DNA of 64,000 nt from Erinaceus europaeus (GCF_950295315.1 NW_026647263.1:1-64000); one strand, 5' to 3'. Shown: positions 32,618-42,926, counted from the first letter of the stretch. Notes: a model not told the origin generated them from the sequence alone. Numbers and translations are program-made.

Positions 32618-32748
32618 CTGCATTATTCTAGCCATTAGGTCTATGATTGTTCAACAATTTGTTTAGCTTTGTATGTTAACTCTCTTTTCATCCACCAGGT
32701 TCCAGATGCTAGCATGATGTTGACCAGACTTCCCTGGACAGACAAGCC
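32618..32748 (+). mobile_element. Family A copy A5, left part
   Basis: Sense short form from GCATTATTCTAGCCATTAGG to the proviral insertion. The last six bases, CAAGCC (32743-32748), are duplicated after the provirus. Confidence 0.85.
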
Positions 32749-33180
32749 TTCTAGGCTAGCGTGAGTGTGTTTCTTCCTGGGCACATGCTCTTTGGGTTGG
32801 AGAGAACTTGACTGGAGCCAACCTGGGCTGCTGCATACTCAGCAAAGTGGGAGAGAAACCAGGAACTCATGGTGGAGTGGGAATACAGTGCATCTTTATT
32901 GATCAGAGATAACACTTATATACTTAGAACTGGAAGTGGCAAGTCAAAAAAGGAAATGACTAGGAAAGGGGATGGAGATAAGGAAAGAGCTGGAAGGTAG
33001 AAAGCTTCTATAGCAACAGTTGCTAGGGTTTTAACTGGCAGGATTAATGTACCCTGCAGGCAAGGCTGGTATCGAGGTAGAAAGAAGATAGATCAAAGGT
33101 GGGGATCTTTCAAGCAAAACTGATTATATAAATATTCCATAGTGTCAGCAATGGAGGATGGAGCAGGGGGCTGCACAACA
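32749..33180 (-). repeat. Proviral 3' LTR (LTR1)
   Basis: 432 bases. The minus-strand 5' end TGTTGTGCAGCC is next to the polypurine tract. The poly-A signal complement TTTATT is at 32895-32900. The far terminus reads TTCTAGG where LTR2 has TGCTGGG, so the terminal CA has mutated. Confidence 0.9.
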
Positions 33181-33192
33181 TCTCCCCCTTTA
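33181..33192 (-). promoter_or_regulatory. Proviral polypurine tract
   Basis: The minus strand reads TAAAGGGGGAGA directly before the LTR start. This is the plus-strand DNA primer site of the retroviral cycle and fixes the LTR boundary and element orientation. Confidence 0.9.
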
Positions 33193-34662
33193 TTTTTATC
33201 TAAAGGCCATAATATCAGGAATGTGGTGCATTTTGTGAGGCAGGGAGCCTGCTAGGACGAGGCACACTTTTGGGCATACTACTGTCCCTCCTTGCCAAAC
33301 CTCTCAGTAGAGAGAGACTAACAGGATAGGCACACCCCTCAGGTTCAAGCCCTGCCAAGCTCAACCACATCCTCACAATTTACCAACATCTCCCTCTTAT
33401 TATTTAACTAATGGCCATAGTTAAATGGGTCAATGTCTGTAAAAGACTCCATTTCTGTCATGGGAATGGCGGTGTAGGGGTGAACAGAAACCTTTTGGGC
33501 AGAAACCTGAATGATATCATGCAGGCATTTTTTTTAAAAGGACTGGAATAATACAGGGGGTGAAAAGTAAGAGTAGCAAGGGACAGAGTGAAACTGAAGA
33601 GAGGCCTGGTAGGCTGAGAGGGGCTGCCCAATGGGTGGAAGGGAGCACTGCCTGATAGACAGAGGAGTGGGGGCCTGTTAGGCCAAGGGGCTAGAGGGGT
33701 GATCTGGCATTGCAAAGTCCCAAGGCAGCTGGCTGCAAAGTCCATGGACTGCTACAGTCAGTACTTGAGAAGTCCAGCAGTGTAAAGGGAGTGTCCAAAA
33801 GTGTACCAGCAAGTCCAATAGAAGTGTCAGCTCAATTTCAAACCTCAGGGGAAGAAATGCTGCACATCTGTCTCAATGGGGGAGGACAGCCACTGGAACT
33901 TTACTTCTCTGTAGAGAGTGAGCTGAAACTGAAAAAAGGTGATAGGTGATAAGCATAATCAAGAAGGACAGACATGATGGGCGAGAGAAGGGCAGTAGTA
34001 AAGTTCTATCCATGGATTGTGTGAATCAGGTTCTTCAGGTTATGCCACTGGTTTCGGGGGTGGGTGCTATAGTCATGCCATCTTGTGGATGATGTCAGAG
34101 GACAAGGGTCCAATGAATTTCTGGGGATTCTTTTATGACAATCATATTGAAAACTCCTTCATTTAACTCTGCCTGGTAAGAATGTAGCTTCAAGTTACAC
34201 TTTTAACCTTAAAGTTAATGTTTACAAAACTTGAAACACACAAACATGTATGTAGTACACACAGGAGTAGAAAACTTTTGTTACAAAGACATATCATTTC
34301 AAACACAAATTTAGATCTGTACTGTCTTATTTGAACCATGTTACTCACACAGTTTTCAAGACTAAGCGTTTCACATTTATACCAAGACTTAAAAAAATAA
34401 AAAGAGGAAAAAACAAATTTTTGAAATGTTTCTGGATGTCTCCAGAAACCATGGCTGCACCCAGAATTTTTATATAAAGTCAATTAAGTTTCAGAGTACT
34501 CTGAGCAAAATGGGCCATACAAAAATTCAGTCATTAAACTAACTCACTCACAAAACACAACTGGCCAGTCATAGCATAAGATATTCATAGCATAAGATAT
34601 TCAGAGAAGGGAGGGGAGACAGGGCTCTGTAAACCAGATTTTTCAGATCCTGCCATGTCATA
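33193..34662 (-). pseudogene. Proviral 3' region, env not recognisable
   Basis: About 1.5 kb between integrase and the polypurine tract. Minus-strand ORFs of 95-97 codons have no signal peptide, cysteine pattern or fusion-peptide/TM arrangement I can identify as envelope. A short TWQDLKNL motif near 34650, overlapping the pol end in another frame, is where an env N-terminus would be expected. Inferred: env is deleted or decayed, as in intracellular class II elements. Confidence 0.55.
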
Positions 34663-35359
34663 TTATTGGTCCTGGGGTGCATCCTGCAACCAGTCCTCCT
34701 GCAGTGTTTCCTGTTCCTCAGGGTTAGCAGTGTGATCATGTGGGTATTGCTGGACATGGCGGGCAGGAAGCCAGACACGTTTGGTTTCAGTGTTTGTAAA
34801 TATTAAAGAGATATAATGTAGTTAAGCCTTTTGACAGCTGGATATTGGGGGGTTCATTCCCCCTTTTTCTTTATTTAATTGAGTCTTAAGGGTTTGATGG
34901 GGCCTCTCAACAGTGCTTTGCCCCTGTGGATTATAGGGAATGACTGTAGTATGAGTAATGTTCCATAGGGAACAAAAGTATTTAAATTTTTTTCGGGAAA
35001 AAGCATTCCCATTGTCAATTTTCAGTTGAAGAGGTATGCCCATTACAGCAAAACAGGAGAGCATATGGATTATAAGCTTTTTTGAGCTTTCTCTAGTCTG
35101 CATTGTCACCAACATAAATTTAGAAAAGGTATCAATTGAGACAAACACATAATTTTGTTTACCAAAGTTGGGTAAGTGGGTGACATCAATTTGCCAAAGA
35201 GAGTTGGCTTTTAAGCCTTGGGGGTTAACCCCAAGAGGCTGAAGACCAGATGTCTCGATTAGACCTGCACAGGAGGAGCATGTAGCAAGAATATGTTTCA
35301 ACTGTGCCAGAGGAATATCAGGAAATTGAGATCGAAGACCTTTAAGATTAACATGGGTT
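34663..35359 (-). pseudogene. Proviral integrase (C-terminal pol)
   Basis: The minus strand reads from about 35359 down. It contains the zinc-binding region (THVN, then CSSC with spacing typical of HHCC), the core with LWQIDVTHL and SIDTFSKF, DNGNAF for the second acidic residue, and PYNPQGQSTVER for the third. One in-frame TAA interrupts at 34819-34821. The same frame then continues through VWLPARHVQQYPH, the usual integrase end, to a stop at 34663-34665. The first zinc-ligand segment is cut off by LTR2. Known: this enzyme joins viral DNA to host DNA. Here it is a pseudogene. Confidence 0.92.
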
Positions 35360-35750
35360 TGCTGGGCTAGATTGAGGGTGTTTTTTCCTTGCACTTGCTC
35401 TCTGGGTTGGAGAGAACTTGACCGGAGCCAACCTGGGCTGCTGCTTACTCAGTGACACAGGAGAGAGACCAGGAACTTGTGGAGGAGTGGGAACGCAATG
35501 CAATGCCTTTATTTATCAGAGACCATGCTTTTTATATTTTAGATACCAGAAGTGGCAGGTCAGAAAAGGAAATGGCTGGGAGAAGGGGTGGAGAAAAAGA
35601 AAAGAGTGTGAAGGTAGAAAATTCCATAGCAGCTGTTGTGAAGGTTCTAACCAATGAGATAAACCAATACCCTGCAGGCAGGGTGGGTCTTAGGCAAAAC
35701 AATGATTATGTAAATAGACCATAGTATCAGCGTTAAGGAATGAAGTCAGC
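35360..35750 (-). mobile_element. Nested LTR inside pol (LTR2)
   Basis: It shares GGGTTGGAGAGAACTTGAC, CAACCTGGGCTGCTGC, GACCAGGAACT and a TTTATT poly-A complement (35508-35513) with LTR1. It lacks a segment of about 40 bases present in LTR1 and the 5'-side LTR (after AGGTAGAAAGAAGAT). It starts at TGCTGGG (35360). The other end, near 35750-35763, is uncertain, and I see no matching 6-base duplication. It interrupts pol between RNase H and integrase, so it is a separate LTR of a sister subfamily and not this provirus's own end. Confidence 0.8.
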
Positions 35751-36145
35751 AGAATTAGAGACAGAGACTTGTCGAATTCCTGTGGATGTGAGGTGGTCAG
35801 CTGCATCATTACCTTCAGACAGGGGACCAGGAAGAGGTCTATGGGAACAAAGGTTTTCAACATACAGTGGTTGAGAACAGAGCACAGAGGAAATTTGAAT
35901 TAAGAGAGGAGAAAGTAGGTTGTCATCAATTCTCACATAAGAATGAACAAGCCATGGAAGTTAAGTTAACAGTATACACACTATCAGAAAAAAAAATAAG
36001 TTGAAAGGTTCTGATATAGCTTTAAAGGCTAGGAGAACAGCATAGAGTTCTTTCTAATTAGGGGAGTTATCAGGGAGCTCAGTAAAGAGAGACTTGGGAC
36101 ATTGTTTATCTGGATAATATATAAGGGCAGTAGCTCCTTTCTTGT
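35751..36145 (-). pseudogene. Proviral RNase H domain
   Basis: The minus strand shows three acidic motif regions: SDGDKKGATAL near 36130-36160, ELYAVLLAFKAI near 36010-36055, and SDSVYTVNL near 35950-35985. LPGPLSEGNDAADHLTS (35795-35850) marks the RNase H end. The motifs lie in different frames and are separated by stops. Confidence 0.85.
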
Positions 36146-36654
36146 CACCATCAGAAAAAAAATGTGGGAGCAGAGGGGATGAAATCTTGAGAGAAAAGTT
36201 TCAGTACTAGTAGAGGCAAAAGAGGTAAAGAGGCTGTCAACTTATTAGAAGGAAAATGATTATCTAATTGTCACGGAAAACCCATTAAACTTATGGCAAA
36301 ACGAGAATGGTGGTGTATGAGCCACTCTAGCTGTTAGAGAAAAAGGAAGAATAATTGAATCTGGCTCCCTTCCTAAGACCTGAACTGATCTATTTCTTCC
36401 TTGATGAATCATAGATGCTAAGCATCAATCTCAATAAGAAGTCTTGGAGCTCTCCCTACTGGTGTATGAAGCCATTCAAGAACACCATAATTCTGGTGTA
36501 TAGCCCCCACCATGGTAGGGGAGGAGTTAAAGATCAAAAGATTTATGGGAGAGGTGGGGGAGAACCTAATGAGGTATATGTGCTAGAGAGCCTGATTAAC
36601 CCTTTCTAGTGCTGAGGAGGCTTCTTTAGCAGCTAAAGTAAGCTTTGAGGAGGG
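36146..36654 (-). pseudogene. Pol connection region, decayed
   Basis: It lies between the RT thumb and RNase H. No frame is maintained. Assignment is by position only. Confidence 0.6.
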
Positions 36655-37450
36655 CTATTTGTCTCCTTTTAACAGATCAAACAGTGGTTGGAGGCAGCTA
36701 GTTGGGAGATAAAGGTATTGCCTAAACCAATTTAAATTTCCAAGAAAAATTTGTAAAGAAGCAAGAGTGAGATTAGAAGGAAAAGTAACAGAAGGTTTTA
36801 AGGGACAAATCTGCATTGGAGAAGTCTCTGAGCCTATGAAAGATATTGGAGGAATAAGCTGTATCTTCTCAGGAGCTATATTAAGGCCATTTGTCTTTAC
36901 GATGGGGATAAGAAAATCATGTAAGGTAGAGAGAGCTGTATCTAATTTTCCCCATATTAAGACGTCATACATATAATGAAAAACCTTAAGGTCCTTATTA
37001 ATATATGGGAAAAGGGCAGATTTAACAGCCTCTTGACAAATAGTAGGACTATTGGCCATGCCTAGGGCAGTACCACCCACTCAAATCTATAGGCAGGGAT
37101 GACGTTATTAATAGAAGGAACAGAGAAGGCAAAACATTTACAATCTTGTGGGTCCAAGGGAATAGAGAAAAAACATCCTGTAAACTGAGAACTATGATTG
37201 GAATTCCTGTGGAAATTGCAGAAGCAAGAGGCAAACCCCTTTGTGGGGAGCTCCAAACCTGCATGTTTTTTATTACCTGCATGGAGTTCTAGGAGGAGGC
37301 ACCATTTTACCGAGCATTTTTTTAATCAAAAACAGAAGCATTCCATGGGCTCATGTGTCCTAAAGGCAACTGCTCTTGGATGTGCTCTTTTAAAATTTCT
37401 AGCTTCTCCCTAAGCAAAGGCCACTGATCCAACCAGACAAGCTCCTTAGA
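36655..37450 (-). pseudogene. Proviral reverse transcriptase
   Basis: Minus-strand order: WLDQWPLLREKLEIL near 37380-37430 (RT N-terminal region), GHMSPWNASVF, a frame change, [17 protein letters not shown] near 37130-37190, another frame change near 37076, then [12 protein letters not shown] and the active-site motif reading YMYD in FHYMYDVL near 36960-36985. The first aspartate of the catalytic pair is a tyrosine codon. SFIGSE and NLNWFRQYL further on fit the RT thumb. The changed active site and at least two frameshifts make it inactive. Confidence 0.92.
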
Positions 37451-37516
37451 AAGCCAATCTAAACGAGGAGTTCTATTATGAACAGTGGCAGTTAGTGTTG
37501 GGGGTACTGGTGGGAT

Positions 37517-37900
37517 CTAGAAGTCACGGGAGTGAGTGTAACATCCTGCAGAGGTGTCTGAGGATATTGCCACATGAAGAGATTCCAGCAAGTCTCTGTC
37601 CAATAAATCGGTGCTAATATTAGCTATCAAAGGACGAAAGTGTCTGGTAGTCCTGTCCAAGTCTTCCCATACAAGATAATCTCGTGTAAGGAAAGCTTTT
37701 TTCAATCCTCCCATGCCATGTAGATGTGGTCCTAAATGAGTTCCCAACTCTGGGGAACCTCTGCTTGCCTTAAACTTGTCTTGTTTGCTCCAGTGTCAAT
37801 CAAACACTTAAAAGGAATTTTACCAATACTTACTGTTATAGTAGGGTGACCCCTTTCTAAAACAGGGGTGGTTCACAAAATCTCAGGCTCTGAATCTGTG
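37517..37900 (-). pseudogene. Proviral aspartic protease
   Basis: DTGA, the catalytic triad of retroviral aspartic proteases, is encoded at 37786-37797 on the minus strand in KCLIDTGANKTSL. RDLLESLHVAISS near 37560-37600 fits the C-terminal helix of the protease. Frames differ between the two, so it is interrupted. Confidence 0.85.
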
Positions 37901-38159
37901 CCAGTCACTTGCTCCAGCCGCCTATTTTTACTCTGGGAGTTCCCACATGCTGCACACTCCACCTCCCACTCACCCTCTGCTATTGTTACATGGCGTCATA
38001 GGTGGAACAATGGGTTGGGTCCCGGGCTGGTCTCTTGTTTTCCGAAGAAAGGTGGGCCACTGAGCAGGTGACTTTCTTGACACCCTCTTGAGGGCGGGGT
38101 TGAGGGATGCTTTTGCCTAGTTTAAATCCCTGTTTATATCTAAATTTGGCAGGGGCATG

Positions 38160-38777
38160 CCATTTTTATGAAACTTAGATGAACAATCTTTCCTCAAATG
38201 AAAACCTTTCTCACATCTAGGACAAGGTGTTCGAGGCTTCCAGAATTCCAGCTAGGGTGAAGTCACACCTAGGAATGGTGCACTCACTTTGTCAATGGCC
38301 ATGAATGCCACACCCAAAGCAGCCTCATTTCTTTCTAAAGTGGTAGCAAAGGCTTGGGCCATGGCTAAAGCTTGGTTGGCTTTAGAAGATAACTCTTGAA
38401 TCGCTACTATGCAGATGTCTGGATGTTTGTTTTTAAGACTGATGCATGACTTATGAAATTTAGGAAGCATGCCATCCCAGACAATAGAACGTTGGAGGAG
38501 AAAAACGGGTGTTAGGATCATAAATCTTTCTCTCCAAACCTGATTGAATACTGGTAATAAATTTAGCTATGGATTCATTAGGTTCTTGGCAAAGGGAGAG
38601 AATGGGAGCTGAGGCCACTCCTGTGGGGGGTGTTAACCACTCCCATGCTTCTAATGCACAGAGGTGTACCTGATAAAAATAGCTGGGGGGAAAGTTCCCG
38701 TCTGCTTGCTGAAGTCCTGTCTCCCAGCTTCCCACCCAAAAAAGGGCCTCAAAATCCCAGTTAGGAACTCCAAATCC
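38160..38777 (-). pseudogene. Proviral gag (capsid C-terminus and nucleocapsid)
   Basis: Capsid part: QEPNESIAKFITSIQSGLER near 38530-38590 matches the major homology region. Nucleocapsid part: CPRCEKGFHLRKDC, a CX2CX4HX4C zinc knuckle, is at 38183-38224. Matrix and the capsid N-terminus are absent because the sequence jumps from LTR to mid-gag at 38777/38778. A frameshift near 38500 separates the two ORF segments. Confidence 0.88.
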
Positions 38778-39106
38778 CACCAGGAACTCAGGGCAGAGTG
38801 GGAACGCAGTGAATCTTTATTGATCAGAGAAAACACTTTTATATATTTAGAACCGGAAGTGGCAAGTTGGAAAAGGAAATGGCTAGTTAGGGGGGGTGGA
38901 GAAAAGAAAAGGGTAGGAAGGCAGAAAGCTTCTGTAGCAATGGTTGTTAGGGTTTTAACTGGTGGGATTAATATACCCTGAAGGCTGGGAGGGTCTCGAG
39001 GTAGAAAGAAGATACATCAAAGTGGGGATCTTTCAGGCAAAACAATAATTATGTAAATAGGCCATAATGTCAGCAATGGAGGATGGAGCAGTGGGACTGC
39101 CCTACA
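38778..39106 (-). repeat. Proviral 5' LTR, U5-truncated (LTR3)
   Basis: It is collinear with LTR1 from ACCAGGAACTC onward (poly-A complement at 38816-38821) to a CTACA end next to CAAGCC. About 109 bases equivalent to 32749-32857 of LTR1 (U5) are gone, together with the leader and primer-binding site. It is more like LTR1 than LTR2, which supports pairing with LTR1. Confidence 0.9.
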
Positions 39107-39425
39107 CAAGCCCACTAATGTGTCCTGGAGCTCTACTTACCCAGAGCCCCACCCTACTAGGGAAAGAAAGAGGCAGGCTGGGAGTATGGATCAACCTGTC
39201 AATGCCCATGTTCAGCGGGGAAGCAATTACCGAAGCCAGACCTTCTACCTTCTGCATCCCACAATGAACTTGGGTCCATACTCCCAGAGAAATACAGAAT
39301 AGGAAAGCTATTAGGGGAGGGGATAGTATACAGAGATCTGGTGGTGGGAATTGTGTGGAGTTGTACCCCCTTATCCTATGGTCTTGTCAGTGTTTCCTTT
39401 TTATAAATAACAAACTAAAAAAGAA
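39107..39425 (+). mobile_element. Family A copy A5, right part
   Basis: Resumes with CACTAATGTGTCCTGGAGCT after the duplicated CAAGCC, and runs to TTTTATAAATAACAAACTAA. Together with 32618-32748 it makes one short-form copy. Confidence 0.88.
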
Positions 39426-39436
39426 AAGAAAAAAAA

Positions 39437-39960
39437 AGAAAACTGAAAGTAGACCAGTAGACCACTAATATAGTCATGGGCCATTTGGAATAAAATTAAA
39501 ATAGGCTTACTATCTATAACACAGAGACCCCCAATCTTCATCTGCATTATTCCAGCCTTTAGGTTCATATTTAGTCAACAATTTGTTTGGCTTTATATGC
39601 TAACTCTTCTTTAAGCCACCAGGTTCTACATGCTAGCGTGATGCCAACCAGACTTCCCTGGTCAGACGACCCCACCAATGTGTCCTGGAGCCCTGTTTCC
39701 CAGAGCCCTGCCCCACTAGGGAAAGAGAGAGACAGGCTAAGAGTATGGATCGACCAGTCATCACCCATGTTCAGCAGGGAAGCAATTACAGAAGCCAGAC
39801 CTTCCACCTCTGCATCCTCATAATAACCCTGGGTCCATACTCCTAGAGGGATAAAGAATAGGAAAGTCATCATGGCAGGGGATGGGATATGGAGTTCTGG
39901 TGGTTAGAATTCTGTGGAGTTGTACCCATCTTATCCTATGGTTTTTGTCAGTATTTCCTT
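39437..39960 (+). mobile_element. Family A repeat, copy A6
   Basis: Sense copy starting in the region upstream of the short-form 5' end (GTCATGGGCCATTTGGAATA) and ending CAGTATTTCC. An S1 SINE sits in its tail; CAGTGTTTCCTTTTATATAT after the SINE is the duplicated target and tail remnant. Confidence 0.88.
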
Positions 39961-39964
39961 TTTT

Positions 39965-40302
39965 TTTTCTTTTTTGCCTCCAGGGTTATTTCTGGGCTCA
40001 GTGCCTGCACCATGAATCCACTGTTCCTGGAGGCCTCCCCTCCCTTTGTTGCCCTTGTTGTTGTAGCCTTGTTGTGGTTATTATTGTTGTTGTTGATATA
40101 GTTTGTTGTTGGATAAGAAAGAGAGAAATGGAGAGATGAGGGGAAGACAGAGGGGGGAGAGAAAGACAGACACCTGCAGACCTGCTTCACAGCCTGTGAA
40201 GAAACTCCCCTGCTGGTGAGGATCCAGGGCTCGAATTAGGGTCCTTATGCCCCTGCACCTTGTGCCAAGTGCGCATAACCCTCTGTGCTACTCTGAACCC
40301 CA
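39965..40302 (-). mobile_element. S1 SINE with Ext module
   Basis: Antisense: TTTTGCCTCCAGGGTTATTT, CTGTTCCTGGAGGCC, TTGTTGTTGTTGATATAGTT tail complement, body, CACCTGCAGACCTGCTTCAC and head. Its CAGTRTTTCCTTTT flanks lie in A6. Confidence 0.9.
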
Positions 40303-40384
40303 GTGTTTCCTTTTATATATATATTTTATTTTATTTATTAATTTTTTAAGGAAGTCTCCTTACAATACCTTTTCATTTGTTTTT

Positions 40385-40588
40385 TTAAACCAGTATTTTA
40401 TTTATTATTGGATTGAGACAGAGAGAAATTGAGAGGGGAGAGGGAGAGAACAGACAGAGAGATACCTGCAGCCCTGCTCCACTACTCGCAATGCTTTTCC
40501 CCTGCAGATGGGGGCCGGGGGCTTGAACCCAAGTCCTTGCACACTGTGACCTGTGTGCTCAGCCAGGTGCACCACTGCCCAGCCCCAT
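40385..40588 (-). mobile_element. S2 SINE
   Basis: Antisense: TATTTTATTTATTATTGGAT, CACCTGCAG, GGGGGCTTGAACCCAAGTCC, GCACCACTGCCCAGCCCC. Confidence 0.88.
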
Positions 40589-40654
40589 GCTTTTATATAT
40601 ATATTTTAAAGGAGACCATGAAGGGCATGGGAGAAGTGAGAAAAAAATGAAAAA

Positions 40655-40735
40655 AAAAATAAAAGGCCACCAGAAGCAATGAGTTCTTAGTTCTGCTTGG
40701 AGTTCCCACAATAACCCTGGAGGCAGAAACAAAAA
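40655..40735 (+). mobile_element. Detached Ext module
   Basis: AAAAGGCCACCAGAAGCAAT ... CACAATAACCCTGGAGGCA: the 3' module without an adjacent sense SINE body. Confidence 0.65.
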
Positions 40736-40799
40736 GAGAGAGAAATTTGAATTTGACTCTGCCATTATCACCAATATGTGAACAATTTACCGTCTACAG

Positions 40800-40928
40800 A
40801 GGAACCTGTGTCTCCTAATCTGTAAGAAGGATGCTAATTAGTAACTCTCTCATAATTATGAGAATGGAATAAGCTTGCTGGGAACATGCAGTTTAGCATC
40901 TGGTACATAACAAGTGCTTAATAAGCCA
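40800..40928 (+). mobile_element. MIR SINE
   Basis: CTAATCTGTAAGAAGGATGC, AGTAACTCTCTCATAATTAT and TGGTACATAACAAGTGCTTA-ATAA follow the MIR 3' half, including its terminal 'gcacatagtaagtgctcaataa' pattern. Confidence 0.75.
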
Positions 40929-41194
40929 AGGGCCACGTGACGCAGGTAATTTGGCTTGAAAAGATAAAGTTTTATAGCTCATATGATGCTCTCTGAATAT
41001 GACAAAGTATGGATAAATAAGAACCTGTTTCTTCTGCCCCCGTTTTTTTTTTTATTCAAGATAATCAGACCTTAAAGGAAAAGATCAGAAGTTATGTTGG
41101 TGTCTGTTACATATACATATTTGCTTAGTATATGCAAAATTAGCGTCTGATTGATAAACACACAGTCACAAATGTTGGGCTAGCATCGTGAGAG

Positions 41195-41835
41195 GGAGGG
41201 ATGACCCAGGAACTAAGCTCGTGGGGGGAAAGTAATACAAATCTTTGTTCATTCGAGCATCCCAGAGTCGGGTGCTACCACACCTGGTTAAGCCAAGTGG
41301 CACAAACCACAATGCCAACTTCAGCCTCTCTGTCTGCATGCCTGCCCTCCCTCAGGTCAGGACACGGAAGAGACAAAACAGAAAAGGAAGTGGCTCAATA
41401 ATACCATGCATGATGGTTAGGAAAGGGGTGGAGAAAGGCAAAGGGGGGCCAGGAATGGTATGGACCTCCCCACCAACTATTGCTAGGGGTTCAACTGGCA
41501 GGATTAGCAATACCCTGGGGGAATTAGAAAGGAGACCTTTAGTCATTTGTAAGACAGAGCAGTAGATTGATGTGTAGATAATAAACAGATGGGCCATGGT
41601 ATCGGAATGTAGGGTGGAGCAGGCTAAATGTCTTTTAAGGAATGCTGGGCCCCAGTGGCGGGAAGATACAAGATGTTTTTGTGGGGGAGGGAAGACTTAC
41701 ATGGCCACCAACCTTTTGAGGCTTATGTGTCCCCCTTTTTGCTCAACCCCTCCATAGAAAAACAGACTTACCAGAATGAACTCACCTCTCAGTTCAAGCC
41801 CTGCCAGGCTCCACCACATCCCCACAACCTCCCTG
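41195..41835 (-). mobile_element. Second class II proviral fragment (LTR plus 3' internal)
   Basis: AAGAGACAAAACAGAAAAGG, ATTGCTAGGGGTTCAACTGG, GGATTAGCAATACCCTG and GTAGGGTGGAGCAGG parallel LTR1. Beyond it, CTCAGTTCAAGCCCTGCCAG and CACCACATCCCCACAA parallel 33350-33380 just inside the larger provirus. It is thus an older, deeply diverged relative retaining an LTR and a little 3' internal sequence. The R/U5 part contains unrelated sequence near 41245-41340. Confidence 0.72.
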
Positions 41836-41856
41836 CACACACACACACCTTACAAT

Positions 41857-42124
41857 GTAATTGTTACCATGTATAAGAACATATATTTGAGCCCCTGCTC
41901 CCCATCTGTAAAGGGGACACTTTACAAGTGGTGACGCAAGTCTGCAGGTGTCTCTCTCTCTTCCGCTCTATCTCATCCTCCCTTCTCAAATTTACTCTGT
42001 ACAAACAAACACAAAATAGAAAAAGTATATATAAGTAGTCGGGGGGGGGGTGGTCCCTGTGAGTGGTGGATTCATAGTGCAGGCACTGAGCCATAGTGAT
42101 AACACTACCAGCAATAAAAACAAA
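41857..42124 (+). mobile_element. S2 SINE with Ext module, 5' truncated
   Basis: Starts mid-head (TTGTTACCATGTATAAGAAC), ATTTGAGCCCC B box, body, an ACAAACAAACAC linker, a G-run, then Ext (AGTGGTGGATTCATAGTGCA, no clear CCTGGAGG arm). Confidence 0.75.
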
Positions 42125-42714
42125 TTGCTTCTTCTAAGACATAGATGGAGTCAAGGGCGATTCCTCTCTTCCTCTCACTTTGCACAGAAGTCAGTGTTGT
42201 TATACGAGAGGAAACTAAAACACAGCAGGTCCTGTGTTCTTTTCATCAAAGTCTAGAACTGAGTTTCACTCTTTGCTCAAGTCCACAAATGATCTAGACC
42301 CTCAAAGGAAGGGGAACTACTAAAAGATACAGAAATGGGACAGACTCTCATATACCCCGTCTCCATGTCTCCTATTAAGAACATGAAGTAATGCTTAATA
42401 TATCATTTATTTCACTACAGAGCAAATGTTACCATGATATTTTTAGCTGAGGTCTCTATTTTACTCAGATTCCCTTAGTTTTCATCTGATATCATTGTGC
42501 TTCTATTCTGGAGTGCCATCCAAGATATTACATGGCAGTTAAGGCTCCACTAGACCATGACAGTTTCTCAGACTTTTCTTACTGTTTAATGAATGAATGA
42601 CTTTGAGACCTGCCCAAGTAGAAAACTCATGCAGATGAGTTTATCTCCATTCATAAGGGATTGCTGAGGAAACAAAGTTCCAATACTTCCCCCTCAAATC
42701 ATATGCACGTCTGT
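42125..42714 (+). other. Unique stretch
   Basis: No repeat or coding signal recognised. Confidence 0.55.
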
Positions 42715-42801
42715 CCATTTTCTTTCTTTGATGCTGACTGCCCCTGCCGAGGTGGCTGAAGTATTGCTTGAGGGTGGCCTTGTGCATGTGTGCTACCACC
42801 A

Positions 42802-42926
42802 AGTGACTTCCCTACTCTGTTTTTGAGGGAGAGAGATGGGGGGCAGAGCCAAGATGGTGACTTGGAAACAGCTGCTGGCTTGAGCTCTGAAGACAACTGC
42901 TGGAGTGACTTCCCTACTCTATTTTT
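42802..42926 (+). repeat. 23-base direct repeats around an L1 5'-UTR-like scrap
   Basis: Direct repeats at 42802-42824 and 42904-42926 (one mismatch, both starting AGTGACTTCCCTACTCT) flank 79 bases. The insert includes GGGGGCAGAGCCAAGATGG, the typical start of a mammalian L1 5' UTR with its YY1-like CAAGATGG site. No ORF, 3' UTR or poly-A follows. Confidence 0.75.

Larger units (their letters stand above)
32749..39106 (-). mobile_element. Degenerate class II (betaretrovirus-like) provirus
   Basis: A 6.36-kb antisense provirus between CAAGCC repeats (32743-32748 and 39107-39112). In minus-strand order it holds a 5'-side LTR truncated at 38778, gag capsid and nucleocapsid, protease, reverse transcriptase, RNase H, a second LTR inserted in pol, integrase, a 3' region with no recognisable env, a polypurine tract and the 3' LTR. 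The 6-base duplication and domain order fit class II. Multiple stops and frameshifts, loss of the primer-binding site and a changed polymerase active site show it is defunct. It lies in a Family A repeat. Confidence 0.92.

Noticed and set aside
33458..33745. Envelope gene in the proviral 3' region
   Set aside because: Low-complexity Pro/Leu/Ser text with no cysteine pattern, fusion peptide or TM anchor, so env could not be supported.
34822..35394. 190-codon integrase ORF as a live gene
   Set aside because: It is a fragment of a degenerate provirus. Its N-terminus comes from a nested LTR and an in-frame stop precedes the true C-terminus.
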